Source of the DNA: Faeciplasma sp048393055
Lineage (GTDB): Bacteria > Bacillota > Clostridia > Oscillospirales > Ruminococcaceae
Length of the DNA stretch: 64,000 nt
Direction: 5' to 3'
Assembly (NCBI GenBank): GCA_048393055.1
Contig: DBFJJS010000010.1
Span: 124,001 to 188,000 of the forward strand
The notes under the pieces were generated by a model. It ran no database searches, was not told where the DNA came from, and worked only from the letters and a program-made list of their open reading frames with translations. Positions 42,476 to 50,518 of this stretch are shown here, one piece after another. The translations under genes were made by a program, and so were the position numbers. Position 1 is the first letter of the stretch. Every line of letters starts with the position of its first letter.

Positions 42476-42928
42476 TTATTCCTCAGTCTGCTCATATTCT
42501 TCGTCGTCTCCGACGTCAAACTCTAAAAGCTCGCCGCAGTTAGGGCAGTTGATAGAACCTTCCTTTACCATATCATAGGTAAGTTCTATTGTGTCGCCGC
42601 AGGTCGGGCATACTACCTCGTAGTTATCGTCATCACATTGACACTCTTCGTCACAGCAGCAATCGTCATCGCAGCAATCATCGCCACAGGCGTCGTCTTC
42701 GTTCTCGTCGTCGTAAAGATCATCCTCAACAGCTGCGAGATCCTCGTCAATGCAGTTGCAGAATTCAACAATATCGTCTACATCAGAATCAATTGTGTCA
42801 ACAGTGGAGGCAATTTCATCAAGAAGATCCCCTATAGCCAAAAGTATTTTACCGTTTGGCGTAGAATCATCAATGCCTAAGCCGTCCATAAGTCCGCTCA
42901 AATACTTAGCCTTTTCTGATAATGTCAT
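42476..42928 (-). CDS. CD1247-type protein with Cys/Asp-rich linker and zinc ribbon
   Basis: Protein of 150 aa. Residues 1-70 are helical with a conserved start (SEKAKYLSGLMDGLGIDDST). A linker of about 30 residues is extremely rich in Asp, Glu and Cys, with eight Cys in the 19 residues ACGDDCCDDDCCCDEECQC. The C-terminus is a zinc ribbon, VCPTCGDTIEL...INCPNCGELLEF. Similar proteins of unknown function sit beside efp in many Clostridia. AGGAGGG lies about seven bases before the ATG. A stem that may terminate efp transcription precedes it. Metal binding is likely, but no function is known. Confidence 0.82.
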   Translation of the reverse strand: MTLSEKAKYLSGLMDGLGIDDSTPNGKILLAIGDLLDEIASTVDTIDSDVDDIVEFCNCIDEDLAAVEDDLYDDENEDDACGDDCCDDDCCCDEECQCDDDNYEVVCPTCGDTIELTYDMVKEGSINCPNCGELLEFDVGDDEEYEQTEE

Positions 42929-42960
42929 GATAACCCTCCTAAAAAAAGATTATATGCGCA

Positions 42961-42989
42961 AAACGCCCGCAGGGTTAATGCCGGCAGGC
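42961..42989 (-). terminator. Possible terminator between efp and the zinc-ribbon gene
   Basis: Minus-strand GCCTGC / GCGGGC stem with a long loop, followed by GTTTTG. Modest quality. Confidence 0.4.
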
Positions 42990-43039
42990 AGTTCGCTCAA
43001 TAAAGAGTAGTCCGGCATTCTTAATTTAAACAGCCGCGA

Positions 43040-43597
43040 TTATGCTCTGCTCATGTACTCGCCTGTTCTTGTATCGATCCTTATAACGTCGCCCTCGTTG
43101 ATAAACAGCGGAACCTTTATTTCCGCACCGGTCTCAAGCGTTGCGGGCTTGGTTGCATTTGTCGCGGTATTTCCTGCGAATCCGGGATCGGTCTGAGTTA
43201 CGACCAAATCAACAAAGTAAGGCGGCTCGACTCCGAACACCTTTCCCTTGTAGGAAAGAACCGTGCATACCATGTTTTCCTTAACGAATTTAAAATTATC
43301 GCCAACGTCGGATGGGCTTACGGGGATCTGCTCGTAGGTCTCGGTATCCATGAAGTAATAAAGTTCGCCGTCGCTATAGGAATATTCCATCTCTCTTCTG
43401 TCGATAAAAGCTGTGGGGAACTTAGCAGTGGGGTTGTAGGACTTTTCTACAACTGCGCCGGTAATAACATTCTTGGTCTTGGTTCTAACAAACGCTGCTC
43501 CCTTTCCGGGCTTTACGTGCTGGAACTCAATTACCTGCATTACGTTGCCGTCTTCCTCAAATGTTACGCCGTTTCTAAAATCACCTGCTGTGATCAT
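43040..43597 (-). CDS. efp: Translation elongation factor P
   Basis: Three-domain tRNA-mimic of 185 aa that rescues ribosomes stalled at proline runs. The KOW-like first domain has MQVIEFQHVKPGKGAAFVRT with the loop Lys that is modified in some species. The middle domain has YSYSDGELYYFMDTETYEQ, and the C-terminal domain contains GDVIRIDTRTGEYMSR. Length is exactly typical. GGAGG lies about ten bases before the ATG. It is encoded after the aminopeptidase gene, a common Firmicutes order. No modification genes are in the window. Confidence 0.98.
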   Translation of the reverse strand: MITAGDFRNGVTFEEDGNVMQVIEFQHVKPGKGAAFVRTKTKNVITGAVVEKSYNPTAKFPTAFIDRREMEYSYSDGELYYFMDTETYEQIPVSPSDVGDNFKFVKENMVCTVLSYKGKVFGVEPPYFVDLVVTQTDPGFAGNTATNATKPATLETGAEIKVPLFINEGDVIRIDTRTGEYMSRA

Positions 43598-43744
43598 ATG
43601 TTAATGTCCTCCGTTTCTTTTAGGGAGCCGATATAATAGCGACAGCCCCTAAAGTAAAAAATATAATGTCGTTAACTGCACAGCCGCTCTGCGCAGCTTG
43701 TTACAATTTATTTTAACCGATTGTCTGAAATAATTCAAGAGCTT

Positions 43745-44812
43745 TTACAAAGAAATAAGAGATTTCTTTGCCAAAGTCATATTTATGCAGCCGTCCTGCT
43801 TTACAACGACAAAGTCCTCGATTCTCACTCCGAACTCGTTCGGAATGTAAATTCCCGGCTCGACCGTCACTATCATATTTTCCTTAAGCACCTGATTGCT
43901 TGAAGGCGAAGCGTTCGGCGCCTCGTGTATTTCCACGCCTACGCCGTGTCCGAGCGAGTGACCGAACATTTTACCGTAGCCTGCTTTGTCTATTATGTCG
44001 CGCGCGACCTTATCGGCCTCGCTTCCGGTAACCCCAGCCTTAATAAAGGACAGAGCCTTAAGCTGAGCGTCAAGGACTGTGTTATAAACCTGCTCCATCT
44101 TCTCGGTGGGCTTTCCTACGCACACCGTTCTTGTCATATCGCTGTGATATCCGTCGTACATAGCTCCGTAGTCCATGAGTACGAAGCTGCCTTCCCTTAC
44201 GACATTGTCGCCCGGCACTCCGTGAGGAAGCGACGTATTGGCTCCTGTTAGGGCAATCGTATCAAAGGACAGCGCCTCCGCACCGTTTTTAAGCATGTAG
44301 TAATCAAGGCACAGCCCTACTTCCTTTTCCGTAACTCCCGGCTTAATAAAGTTAAGCACATTTTCAAAGGCAGCCTCGGCAATTCTCTGAGCCTTGATTA
44401 TTTTTTCGATTTCGTCCTCGGTTTTTATAATGCGAAGCTCCTCTATAGCCTTACTCAGCTCAGAGGAGGACACTATTTCCGCCGCGGTTATGCGCTCCTT
44501 ATACATGTTCAGAGCCGCTACCGTTACGCTCTCGCTTTCTATAGCCAGAGTCTTTGCCCCGTGCTTTTTAAGAAGCTCATTGATCTGGTCAAACAGCTTT
44601 TCCTGAAGTATTACCTTGGCGTCCCTGACCTTTTTCGTCGCAGCCTCAATGTACCTGAAATCTATAATCAGGTACGCCTGATCCTTAAAAGCCAGCACCG
44701 TTCCCGCCGAGGACTTCATTCCCGTAAAGTATCTGCGATTTACATCCGCAGTAATAAGAGCGGCGTCTATTCCATCCGGCAAAACATTAAACAGCTTTTC
44801 AAACTTATTCAT
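43745..44812 (-). CDS. Xaa-Pro aminopeptidase / dipeptidase (M24B)
   Basis: Metallopeptidase of 355 aa removing N-terminal residues before proline. A creatinase-like N-terminal domain (residues 1-125) is followed by the pita-bread domain with metal ligands in LMDYGAMYDGYHSDMTRT, GHSLGHGVGVEIHE, TVEPGIYIP and GVRIEDFVVV. AAAGGA is nine bases before the ATG at 44812; the longer frame from 44830 includes that site. It lies just upstream of efp, the usual neighbour. Whether it prefers long peptides (PepP) or dipeptides (PepQ) is not decidable here. Confidence 0.94.
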   Translation of the reverse strand: MNKFEKLFNVLPDGIDAALITADVNRRYFTGMKSSAGTVLAFKDQAYLIIDFRYIEAATKKVRDAKVILQEKLFDQINELLKKHGAKTLAIESESVTVAALNMYKERITAAEIVSSSELSKAIEELRIIKTEDEIEKIIKAQRIAEAAFENVLNFIKPGVTEKEVGLCLDYYMLKNGAEALSFDTIALTGANTSLPHGVPGDNVVREGSFVLMDYGAMYDGYHSDMTRTVCVGKPTEKMEQVYNTVLDAQLKALSFIKAGVTGSEADKVARDIIDKAGYGKMFGHSLGHGVGVEIHEAPNASPSSNQVLKENMIVTVEPGIYIPNEFGVRIEDFVVVKQDGCINMTLAKKSLISL

Positions 44813-44816
44813 GACT

Positions 44817-45686
44817 CTAATTCCTTTCATATGTATTTAAATAATTTAGATATGCTTTTTTCATTGTCAAAGCGTCAAGTGACTGCGTTCCGGCACTTTC
44901 GCATATAAACGTCGGGGCAAGCTGCTTTTTAGCTATCAGCTCCATCAGCGGCTCAAAATCCGGTCCGTACACGGTGTCCTCAAAGGTCAAATGCCTTTTT
45001 TCACCGCCGTTTTGAGTATATTCGATCTTTGAAAAATGCGAATGAAACACCTTAAGCCTGTCGTGCCCGAGTTTATTTTCTATGCTGTCAAGTATACTTG
45101 AAAACGCTTCCTGCGAGTTTACCTGACCCAGCGTTCTCGCGTTAAGATGCCCAAAATCTATGCAGGGAATGAAGCTGTCGTCAAGCGACGCAAGCTCCAG
45201 CACCTCTTCGAGGTTTCCGAGCTGATTTATCTTGCCCATTGTCTCAGGGCAAAAATGTATATCCGCATACCCCTCTCTTACAGCCGCCGCCCTCGCACTT
45301 AAAAGCGTGTCCTTGGCAAGAGCAAGCGCCTCCTGCCTTGTCATTTTAGAGCAAGAGCCGGAGTGGATAACTATCCTTTCAGCACCCAACTTTTGCGCTG
45401 CGGCACAGCTCTGAAGTATATAATCTATGCTTTTATTTCGCTTTTCCTCCTCCACGCTCGAAAGAGATATAAAATACGGCGAATGTACGGAAAGAACGAT
45501 TCCGTACTCCCGCGCCTTGCTTCTTAAAGCCTTAGCGGAGGCGTCCGTAACCCTTACTCCCTGTCCGCACTGATACTCGAACGCGTCGAGACCAAGCTCG
45601 TCTAAAAAAGCCGGCATTTCCCAAGACGATTTATGCTTCTTCAAAAAGTCTTCGGAGCTTCCTGCAGGGCCGAATAATGCTCTCAT
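44817..45686 (-). CDS. Endonuclease-IV-like TIM-barrel protein
   Basis: Xylose-isomerase-like TIM barrel of 289 aa resembling AP endonuclease IV (Nfo). The metal-ligand segments appear in order: LSVHSPYFISLSS, ERIVIHSGS, HFCPETMGK, IPCIDFGHLNAR, VFHSHFSKI and FICESAG. Endonuclease IV cuts abasic sites. This protein is shorter in the DNA-recognition loops and could instead be a sugar-phosphate isomerase. It overlaps yqeG by four bases (ATGA) and ends five bases before the aminopeptidase start, so it is fully operonic. Confidence 0.82.
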   Translation of the reverse strand: MRALFGPAGSSEDFLKKHKSSWEMPAFLDELGLDAFEYQCGQGVRVTDASAKALRSKAREYGIVLSVHSPYFISLSSVEEEKRNKSIDYILQSCAAAQKLGAERIVIHSGSCSKMTRQEALALAKDTLLSARAAAVREGYADIHFCPETMGKINQLGNLEEVLELASLDDSFIPCIDFGHLNARTLGQVNSQEAFSSILDSIENKLGHDRLKVFHSHFSKIEYTQNGGEKRHLTFEDTVYGPDFEPLMELIAKKQLAPTFICESAGTQSLDALTMKKAYLNYLNTYERN

Positions 45687-46240
45687 TTTTTCACATCCTT
45701 TTCGTCTGAAAACATCGCTTCATACGGTATATCCTCGCGCGGCTCATTCCGCGCTGCGCTCTTTCTTTTTGGCAGCAGCGGACGCTCCAAAGCGCGCTTT
45801 ACCTTGAACCAGAAGCCTGTTTCATATACTATCGGAAACGTAAATATGCTTTTTACTCCGGAAAGATTGCTTCCCAAAACGTCGGTAAATATCTGGTCTC
45901 CCACCGACGCGACTTCGCTTCTGTCAAGTCCAAGGTGCCTGATCGCACGCTTATATCCTCCGGTAAGAGGCTTTCCGGCGTCGCAGACAAAGTCAAGCCC
46001 GAGCGCGTCTGCAAACGGCTTTACCCTTTCATAATGGTTATTGGAAAGAATAAGCATCTTAACCGGCGTTTTTTTCATGTTCTCGAGCCAAAGACGTATT
46101 TCAGGCCTTGGAACAGGGTTGTTATGAGTTGTAAGAGTATTGTCCAAATCCAAAATCAGCGCATGGATGCCCTCACGCTCCAAAAATTCCGGCTCGATGT
46201 CTGCGACAGAGTTAAACACATATTCAGGCTTAAAAAGCAT
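45683..46240 (-). CDS. YqeG-family HAD phosphatase
   Basis: HAD-superfamily IIIA hydrolase of 185 aa. Catalytic motif I is ILDLDNTLTTHNN (Asp 31 and 33), motif II MLILSNNH, and motif III/IV are KPLTGGYKRAI and VGDQIFTDVLGSN. YqeG-type enzymes are linked to phosphatidylglycerophosphate phosphatase (PgpP/GEP4) activity in other organisms, so a lipid role is possible. The C-terminal 40 residues are basic. GGAGG is five bases before the ATG at 46240. It follows rpsU, separated by a terminator-like hairpin that may be leaky. Confidence 0.88.
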   Translation of the reverse strand: MLFKPEYVFNSVADIEPEFLEREGIHALILDLDNTLTTHNNPVPRPEIRLWLENMKKTPVKMLILSNNHYERVKPFADALGLDFVCDAGKPLTGGYKRAIRHLGLDRSEVASVGDQIFTDVLGSNLSGVKSIFTFPIVYETGFWFKVKRALERPLLPKRKSAARNEPREDIPYEAMFSDEKDVKK

Positions 46241-46246
46241 CTGCTC

Positions 46247-46281
46247 CTCCAAAAACAAAAGCGAACAGACAAACTGCTCGC
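46247..46281 (-). terminator. Terminator after rpsU
   Basis: Minus-strand GCGAGCAG / CTGTTCGC stem (one wobble), five-base loop, TTTTGTTTTT tail. The yqeG ribosome site lies at its end. Confidence 0.75.
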
Positions 46282-46303
46282 TTTTCTTAAATTATACTGT
46301 TAA

Positions 46304-46477
46304 TTAGTACTTGCGCTTACGAGCAGCTTCAGACTTCTTTTTACGCTTAACCGAAGGCTTTTCGTAATGCTCTCTCTTACGGACCTCAGCAATAACGCCG
46401 TCTCTTGCACAAGACCTTTTGAAACGCTTAAGAGCTGTCTCCAGCGATTCATTTTTACCAACGCGCACTTCTGCCAT
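46304..46477 (-). CDS. rpsU: 30S ribosomal protein S21
   Basis: Basic ribosomal protein of 57 aa starting MAEVRVGKNESLETALKRFK and ending in the Lys/Arg-rich KRKKKSEAARKRKY. S21 helps the small subunit select mRNA start sites and is easily missed because of its size. Its frame differs from the longer open frame overlapping the same bases (46300-46539), which is spurious. A GGGAGGGAA site precedes the ATG. Confidence 0.96.
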   Translation of the reverse strand: MAEVRVGKNESLETALKRFKRSCARDGVIAEVRKREHYEKPSVKRKKKSEAARKRKY

Positions 46478-46544
46478 TTACTGTTCCCTCCCTTTGCCGC
46501 ACGGGCAGAGGATTGTACATTAGCTAATAATGTAACCAAAGAAT

Positions 46545-46573
46545 ATTATACGTCAGCTTAAACGATAAGTCAA
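46545..46573 (-). promoter_or_regulatory. rpsU promoter
   Basis: Minus-strand TTGACT (46568-46573), 17 bp, TATAAT (46545-46550). The leader contains an inverted repeat TACATTA...TAATGTA at 46516-46534. Confidence 0.85.
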
Positions 46574-46676
46574 TAGCAAACAGGAATTTTTATAAACATT
46601 TATTCTCAGACATCGCGCTGAGCAATATATAAATATATTAATACATCGTATTTTGCCAAGGGTTTTAGCATAAAGA

Positions 46677-49082
46677 TTATTTTACAACAATATTTGCCAG
46701 CTTTCCCTTTACATAAATTTCCTTTACTATCGTTTTACCGTCAAGCTCAGGAGCTACTTTCGAATTTTTCTTTACAAACTCCAAAACCTCTTCTTGCGAC
46801 GCCTCAACAGATATTACAACCCTGTCCTTAATCTTCCCGTTTATCTGCACGGCTATTTCAATCTCGTCATCTACGCACTGAGCTTCGTCATATGACGGCC
46901 AGGACGCATCGTGAATATATCCTCCGAAGCCGCAGGATTGATACATTTCCTCGGTAATATGCGGCGCAAACGGATAAAGCATTATCAGAAAATCTCTGAG
47001 CTCGGCGCGGTTTATTGCGCCGTCCTGCGCAAAATCGTTGAGTATAGTCATCATCGCCGCTATTGCAGTGTTAAACTTCATGCTGTCGATATCAAGCGTG
47101 ACCTTCTTAATCATCTTATGCATCTTTGACGCAAACTCAGGTCTGTAGCCTTCGCCGTCTATAAGCGATTCCTGCAAGCCCCATACGCGGTCCAAAAACC
47201 TCTTGCAGCCTTTTACGCTTGAATCGCTCCAAGGCGCAGCCTTTTCATAATCTCCCATGAACAGCGCATATACCCTTAAAACGTCTGCTCCATATGCCTT
47301 GATAACGTCCAGCGGGTCTATTACATTTCCCTTCGACTTACTCATCTTTTCGCCGTCAGGTCCTAATATCAGACCCTGTGCGGTGCGCTTCATATACGGC
47401 TCGTCAGTATTGACTACGCCGATATCATACAAAAACTTGTGCCAGAAGCGCGAGTAAATCATGTGCCTTGTGACATGCTCCATACCGCCGTTGTACCAGT
47501 CTACCGGCATCCAGTATTCAAGAGACTCCTTAGAGGCAAGCGCTTTGTCGTTATGCGGGTCGCAGTATCTTAAATAATACCACGAAGATCCCGCCCACTG
47601 GGGCATTGTGTCAGTTTCCCTCTTTGCAGGCGCGCCGCACTTCGGGCAGGTGCAGTTTACAAAGGAATCAATCTTTGCAAGTGGGCTTTCTCCGTCAGTA
47701 CCCGGGACAAAATTCTCCACCTCCGGCAGGCGAAGCGGCAGTTCTTCATACGGAACCGCTACCATTCCGCAATGCTCGCAGTATACTATCGGTATCGGCT
47801 CTCCCCAGTACCTTTGCCTGTTAAACGCCCAGTCCTTCATCTTGTACTGAACGCCCTTTTCTCCGATTCCCTTTTCCTCAAGGTACTCTGTCATCCTGGC
47901 GATGGAGTCCTTTTTATTGGTCATGCCGTTGAGAATGCCGGAATTTATCATCTCACCGTCCCCAGTGTACGCTTCCTTACCGATGTTTCCGCCCTTTATT
48001 ACCTCGATAATATCAATGCCGAACTTCCTTGCAAACTCATAGTCGCGCTGGTCGTGCGCAGGAACTGCCATAATAGCTCCGGTTCCGTAGCCCATCATTA
48101 CATAATCGGATATGTAAATCGGAATTTCCCTGCCGTTTACCGGATTTATGGCTGTAAGACCCTCGAGTTTGACGCCCGTCTTGTCCTTGACAAGCTGAGT
48201 CCTTTCAAACTCGGTTTTCTTTGCGCATTCCGCGCGATACGCTTCAACCGCGTCCATGTTCTTTATAGCTTCCCTGTTGCGGTCGATAACAGGGTGCTCC
48301 GGGGCGATTACCATGAAGGTTACGCCGTAAAGGGTATCCGGACGGGTAGTGTATATCCTGAGCTTTTCATCAGCACCGTTTAAACCAAAATTGACAAACG
48401 CGCCTGTGGATTTGCCTATCCAGTTTTCCTGCTGAAGCTTAATATTCGGAAGGTAATCCACCTCCTTAAGCCCCTCTAAAAGCCTGTCGCAATAAGCGGT
48501 TATCCTTAAATACCAAACGTCCTTGGACTTTTGCACGATATCGCTGTGGCAGACGTCGCACTTTCCGCCCTGGGAATCCTCGTTTGACAAAACAACCTTG
48601 CAGCTCGGGCAGTAGTTCACAAGGGTCTTGTCCCTGAAGGCGAGTCCGTGCTCGAACATTTTAAGGAATATCCACTGCGTCCATTTATAATAATCAGGAT
48701 CTGTAGTATCTATAGTGCGGGACCAGTCAAAGGCAAAGCCAACTTTTTTGAGCTGCTCTGAAAAATACTTTATATTGTTATCCGTCGAAATTCTCGGATG
48801 TATTCCTGTTTTTATGGCATAGTTTTCAGCCGGAAGTCCGAAAGCATCAAAGCCAATTGGGAAAAGCACATTGTAGCCCTCAAGGCGCTTTTTTCTTCCG
48901 ATGACCTCAAGCCCGGAATACGCCTTTATGTGACCTACATGCATTCCGGCACCGGATGGGTAAGGAAATTCAACAAGAGCGTAAAATTTTCTCCTTGATG
49001 GATCAATATGAGCCTCAAATGTCTTGTTTTCCTCCCAAAAGCTCTGCCATTTCCTTTCAACGGCTTCAAAATTATATTTCAT
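46677..49082 (-). CDS. leuS: Leucyl-tRNA synthetase
   Basis: Charges tRNA-Leu; 801 aa, the normal bacterial length. The class I signatures are YPSGAGMHVGHIKAYSG (HIGH box) and KMSKSKGNVID. A zinc-finger-like CPSCKVVLSNEDSQGGKCDVC sits in the ZN-1 region, the CP1 editing domain contains TTRPDTLYGVTFMV, and the C-terminal anticodon and tail domains complete the protein. AAGGA lies nine bases before the ATG. It is the last gene of the long minus-strand housekeeping run, 41 bp after rsfS. No T-box leader fits in that gap. Confidence 0.98.
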   Translation of the reverse strand: MKYNFEAVERKWQSFWEENKTFEAHIDPSRRKFYALVEFPYPSGAGMHVGHIKAYSGLEVIGRKKRLEGYNVLFPIGFDAFGLPAENYAIKTGIHPRISTDNNIKYFSEQLKKVGFAFDWSRTIDTTDPDYYKWTQWIFLKMFEHGLAFRDKTLVNYCPSCKVVLSNEDSQGGKCDVCHSDIVQKSKDVWYLRITAYCDRLLEGLKEVDYLPNIKLQQENWIGKSTGAFVNFGLNGADEKLRIYTTRPDTLYGVTFMVIAPEHPVIDRNREAIKNMDAVEAYRAECAKKTEFERTQLVKDKTGVKLEGLTAINPVNGREIPIYISDYVMMGYGTGAIMAVPAHDQRDYEFARKFGIDIIEVIKGGNIGKEAYTGDGEMINSGILNGMTNKKDSIARMTEYLEEKGIGEKGVQYKMKDWAFNRQRYWGEPIPIVYCEHCGMVAVPYEELPLRLPEVENFVPGTDGESPLAKIDSFVNCTCPKCGAPAKRETDTMPQWAGSSWYYLRYCDPHNDKALASKESLEYWMPVDWYNGGMEHVTRHMIYSRFWHKFLYDIGVVNTDEPYMKRTAQGLILGPDGEKMSKSKGNVIDPLDVIKAYGADVLRVYALFMGDYEKAAPWSDSSVKGCKRFLDRVWGLQESLIDGEGYRPEFASKMHKMIKKVTLDIDSMKFNTAIAAMMTILNDFAQDGAINRAELRDFLIMLYPFAPHITEEMYQSCGFGGYIHDASWPSYDEAQCVDDEIEIAVQINGKIKDRVVISVEASQEEVLEFVKKNSKVAPELDGKTIVKEIYVKGKLANIVVK

Positions 49083-49123
49083 TTATACCAGTCCTTTTAA
49101 CAACAGAATGATTTATCATTATA

Positions 49124-49474
49124 TCACATTAAAGTGCTTATGTCAACCTCTTCGCCATCGCTCCACAGCTTCTCCAGCGAATAATCCACTCTTGTATCCT
49201 TATAAAAAACATGCACGATTATATCTCCGTAATCCATGGCTATCCAGCTTGCACCGTCCACTCCCTCAAGGTGATCAGGCTTTACTCCCTTTTCTCCAAG
49301 TCTGAACTCCACCTCGTCTACAAGACCTCTTGTGTGGGTAGTAGACGTGCCGTTGGCGATAACAAAATAATCTGCGATTATTGTCAGGTCGCCTATACGG
49401 ATGACCTTAATGTTTTCCGCTTTCTTTGAGTCAAGCGCCTTTACGATTTCTGTAAGCTTCTCATGTTGTGTCAT
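49124..49474 (-). CDS. rsfS: Ribosome silencing factor RsfS
   Basis: Protein of 116 aa (RsfS/DUF143) that binds L14 and keeps ribosomal subunits apart in starvation. The core is seen as IRIGDLTIIADYFVIANGTS, then WIAMDYGDIIVHVFY and YSLEKLWSDG near the C-terminus. AAAGGA precedes the ATG. The neighbours nadD-yqeK, an LCP-like gene and leuS are its usual company in Firmicutes. Confidence 0.95.
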   Translation of the reverse strand: MTQHEKLTEIVKALDSKKAENIKVIRIGDLTIIADYFVIANGTSTTHTRGLVDEVEFRLGEKGVKPDHLEGVDGASWIAMDYGDIIVHVFYKDTRVDYSLEKLWSDGEEVDISTLM

Positions 49475-49488
49475 ATAATCACGTTCCT

Positions 49489-50481
49489 TTATGTTAAAAT
49501 ATCTTCAATATTTTCTTTTAATCCACCGTACCGGTTTGTAGTTCCGCTAACATTCTTAAGCCCAAGATCATCTCCGCTGCGCACTACGTCTTTTACACGA
49601 AAATTCTCGTTTAAAAGAGCAGCCGTCTCACCAATATCCGCGGCATACGCCCTTTTCCAGTCAACAACACAGCCCTGACCAGGCAAAAGCCAAAGGTTTA
49701 TATCTTCGGGCGGCACCTTATCAGCAATACCTGCAAGCGATATTATCTCGTTAATATCCATATCGGTCTCAATTTGATTTATAATTATGCCAAGCAGCTT
49801 GTTGAACCACTGTGCAGTACCCATCTTGTCAAGGGTATTTATAAGCGATGCCAAAAAGCCCCGATATGCTAAAATGCTATCCTCCCTACCTGACGAATAT
49901 GCAGACGAATCCTGAACGATAAGCTCAGCCACACTGCCTGTCACCCTTCTTTTTCCCTTTGAAAGAGCGTATCCGTCCAAATCTACGGGCTTATCAAGGC
50001 TGAGTTCCACTCCGCCAAGGACCGTTACGCAGTCCGACAGGGCATTTGTATCCATTTCAATCACCCCGTCAATATCAAAAAGCAAAACACGGCTGACAAT
50101 GTCCTTATACACACCGGTATGATAAGCTTCACAAAAGTTCCCATCGTAGCCGTCAAACGATATCAAAGTATCGCAAGGAATTTCAAGAATATCAAGCGTA
50201 TGCTTGTCGATATCAAAGCACAAAAGATGCGTACGGCAAAGCGAACCGTCATCTGTTATGGAAAAAAGTATATTTTTCTTAGACGTTACCGTCTCAGATG
50301 AATATCCCATAGCAGCATATCTTACATAATCCGGAGGTACGCTGTTCAGTGCCGCCTGATTCCTGCCTGCGGCGGCAGCCATGCTTAAAACCACATAGGT
50401 AAACGTTCCTGAAATTATGCTTGATATGCACGCCGCGACAGCGAGCTTTTTCTTATAGGAAAGTCCCTTTAAGTTAAACAT
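49489..50481 (-). CDS. Divergent LytR-CpsA-Psr (LCP) family protein
   Basis: Membrane-anchored protein of 330 aa: one N-terminal helix (VAACISSIISGTFTYVVLS) and an outside domain resembling LCP enzymes, which attach glycopolymers to peptidoglycan. Landmarks are ILEIPCDTLI, GVIEMDTNALSDCVTVLGGV and GREDSILAYRGFLASLI. The catalytic-site Arg usual in the IPRDT motif is Cys here, and the YxRxR segment is weak, so activity is doubtful. AAGGTG lies five bases before the ATG at 50481. It lies between yqeK and rsfS, where an LCP gene is commonly found. Confidence 0.77.
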   Translation of the reverse strand: MFNLKGLSYKKKLAVAACISSIISGTFTYVVLSMAAAAGRNQAALNSVPPDYVRYAAMGYSSETVTSKKNILFSITDDGSLCRTHLLCFDIDKHTLDILEIPCDTLISFDGYDGNFCEAYHTGVYKDIVSRVLLFDIDGVIEMDTNALSDCVTVLGGVELSLDKPVDLDGYALSKGKRRVTGSVAELIVQDSSAYSSGREDSILAYRGFLASLINTLDKMGTAQWFNKLLGIIINQIETDMDINEIISLAGIADKVPPEDINLWLLPGQGCVVDWKRAYAADIGETAALLNENFRVKDVVRSGDDLGLKNVSGTTNRYGGLKENIEDILT

Positions 50482-50518
50482 ATACACACCTTAAAGGGCG
50501 CTGTCAATCCTTGTGTTC

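Noticed and set aside
46300..46539. A 79-codon minus-strand frame at the S21 locus
   Set aside because: Overlaps rpsU in another frame; the 57-aa S21 sequence is unmistakable and has the ribosome site.
49083..49123. A T-box leader before leuS
   Set aside because: Only 41 bp separate rsfS and leuS and no specifier or T-box sequence is present.
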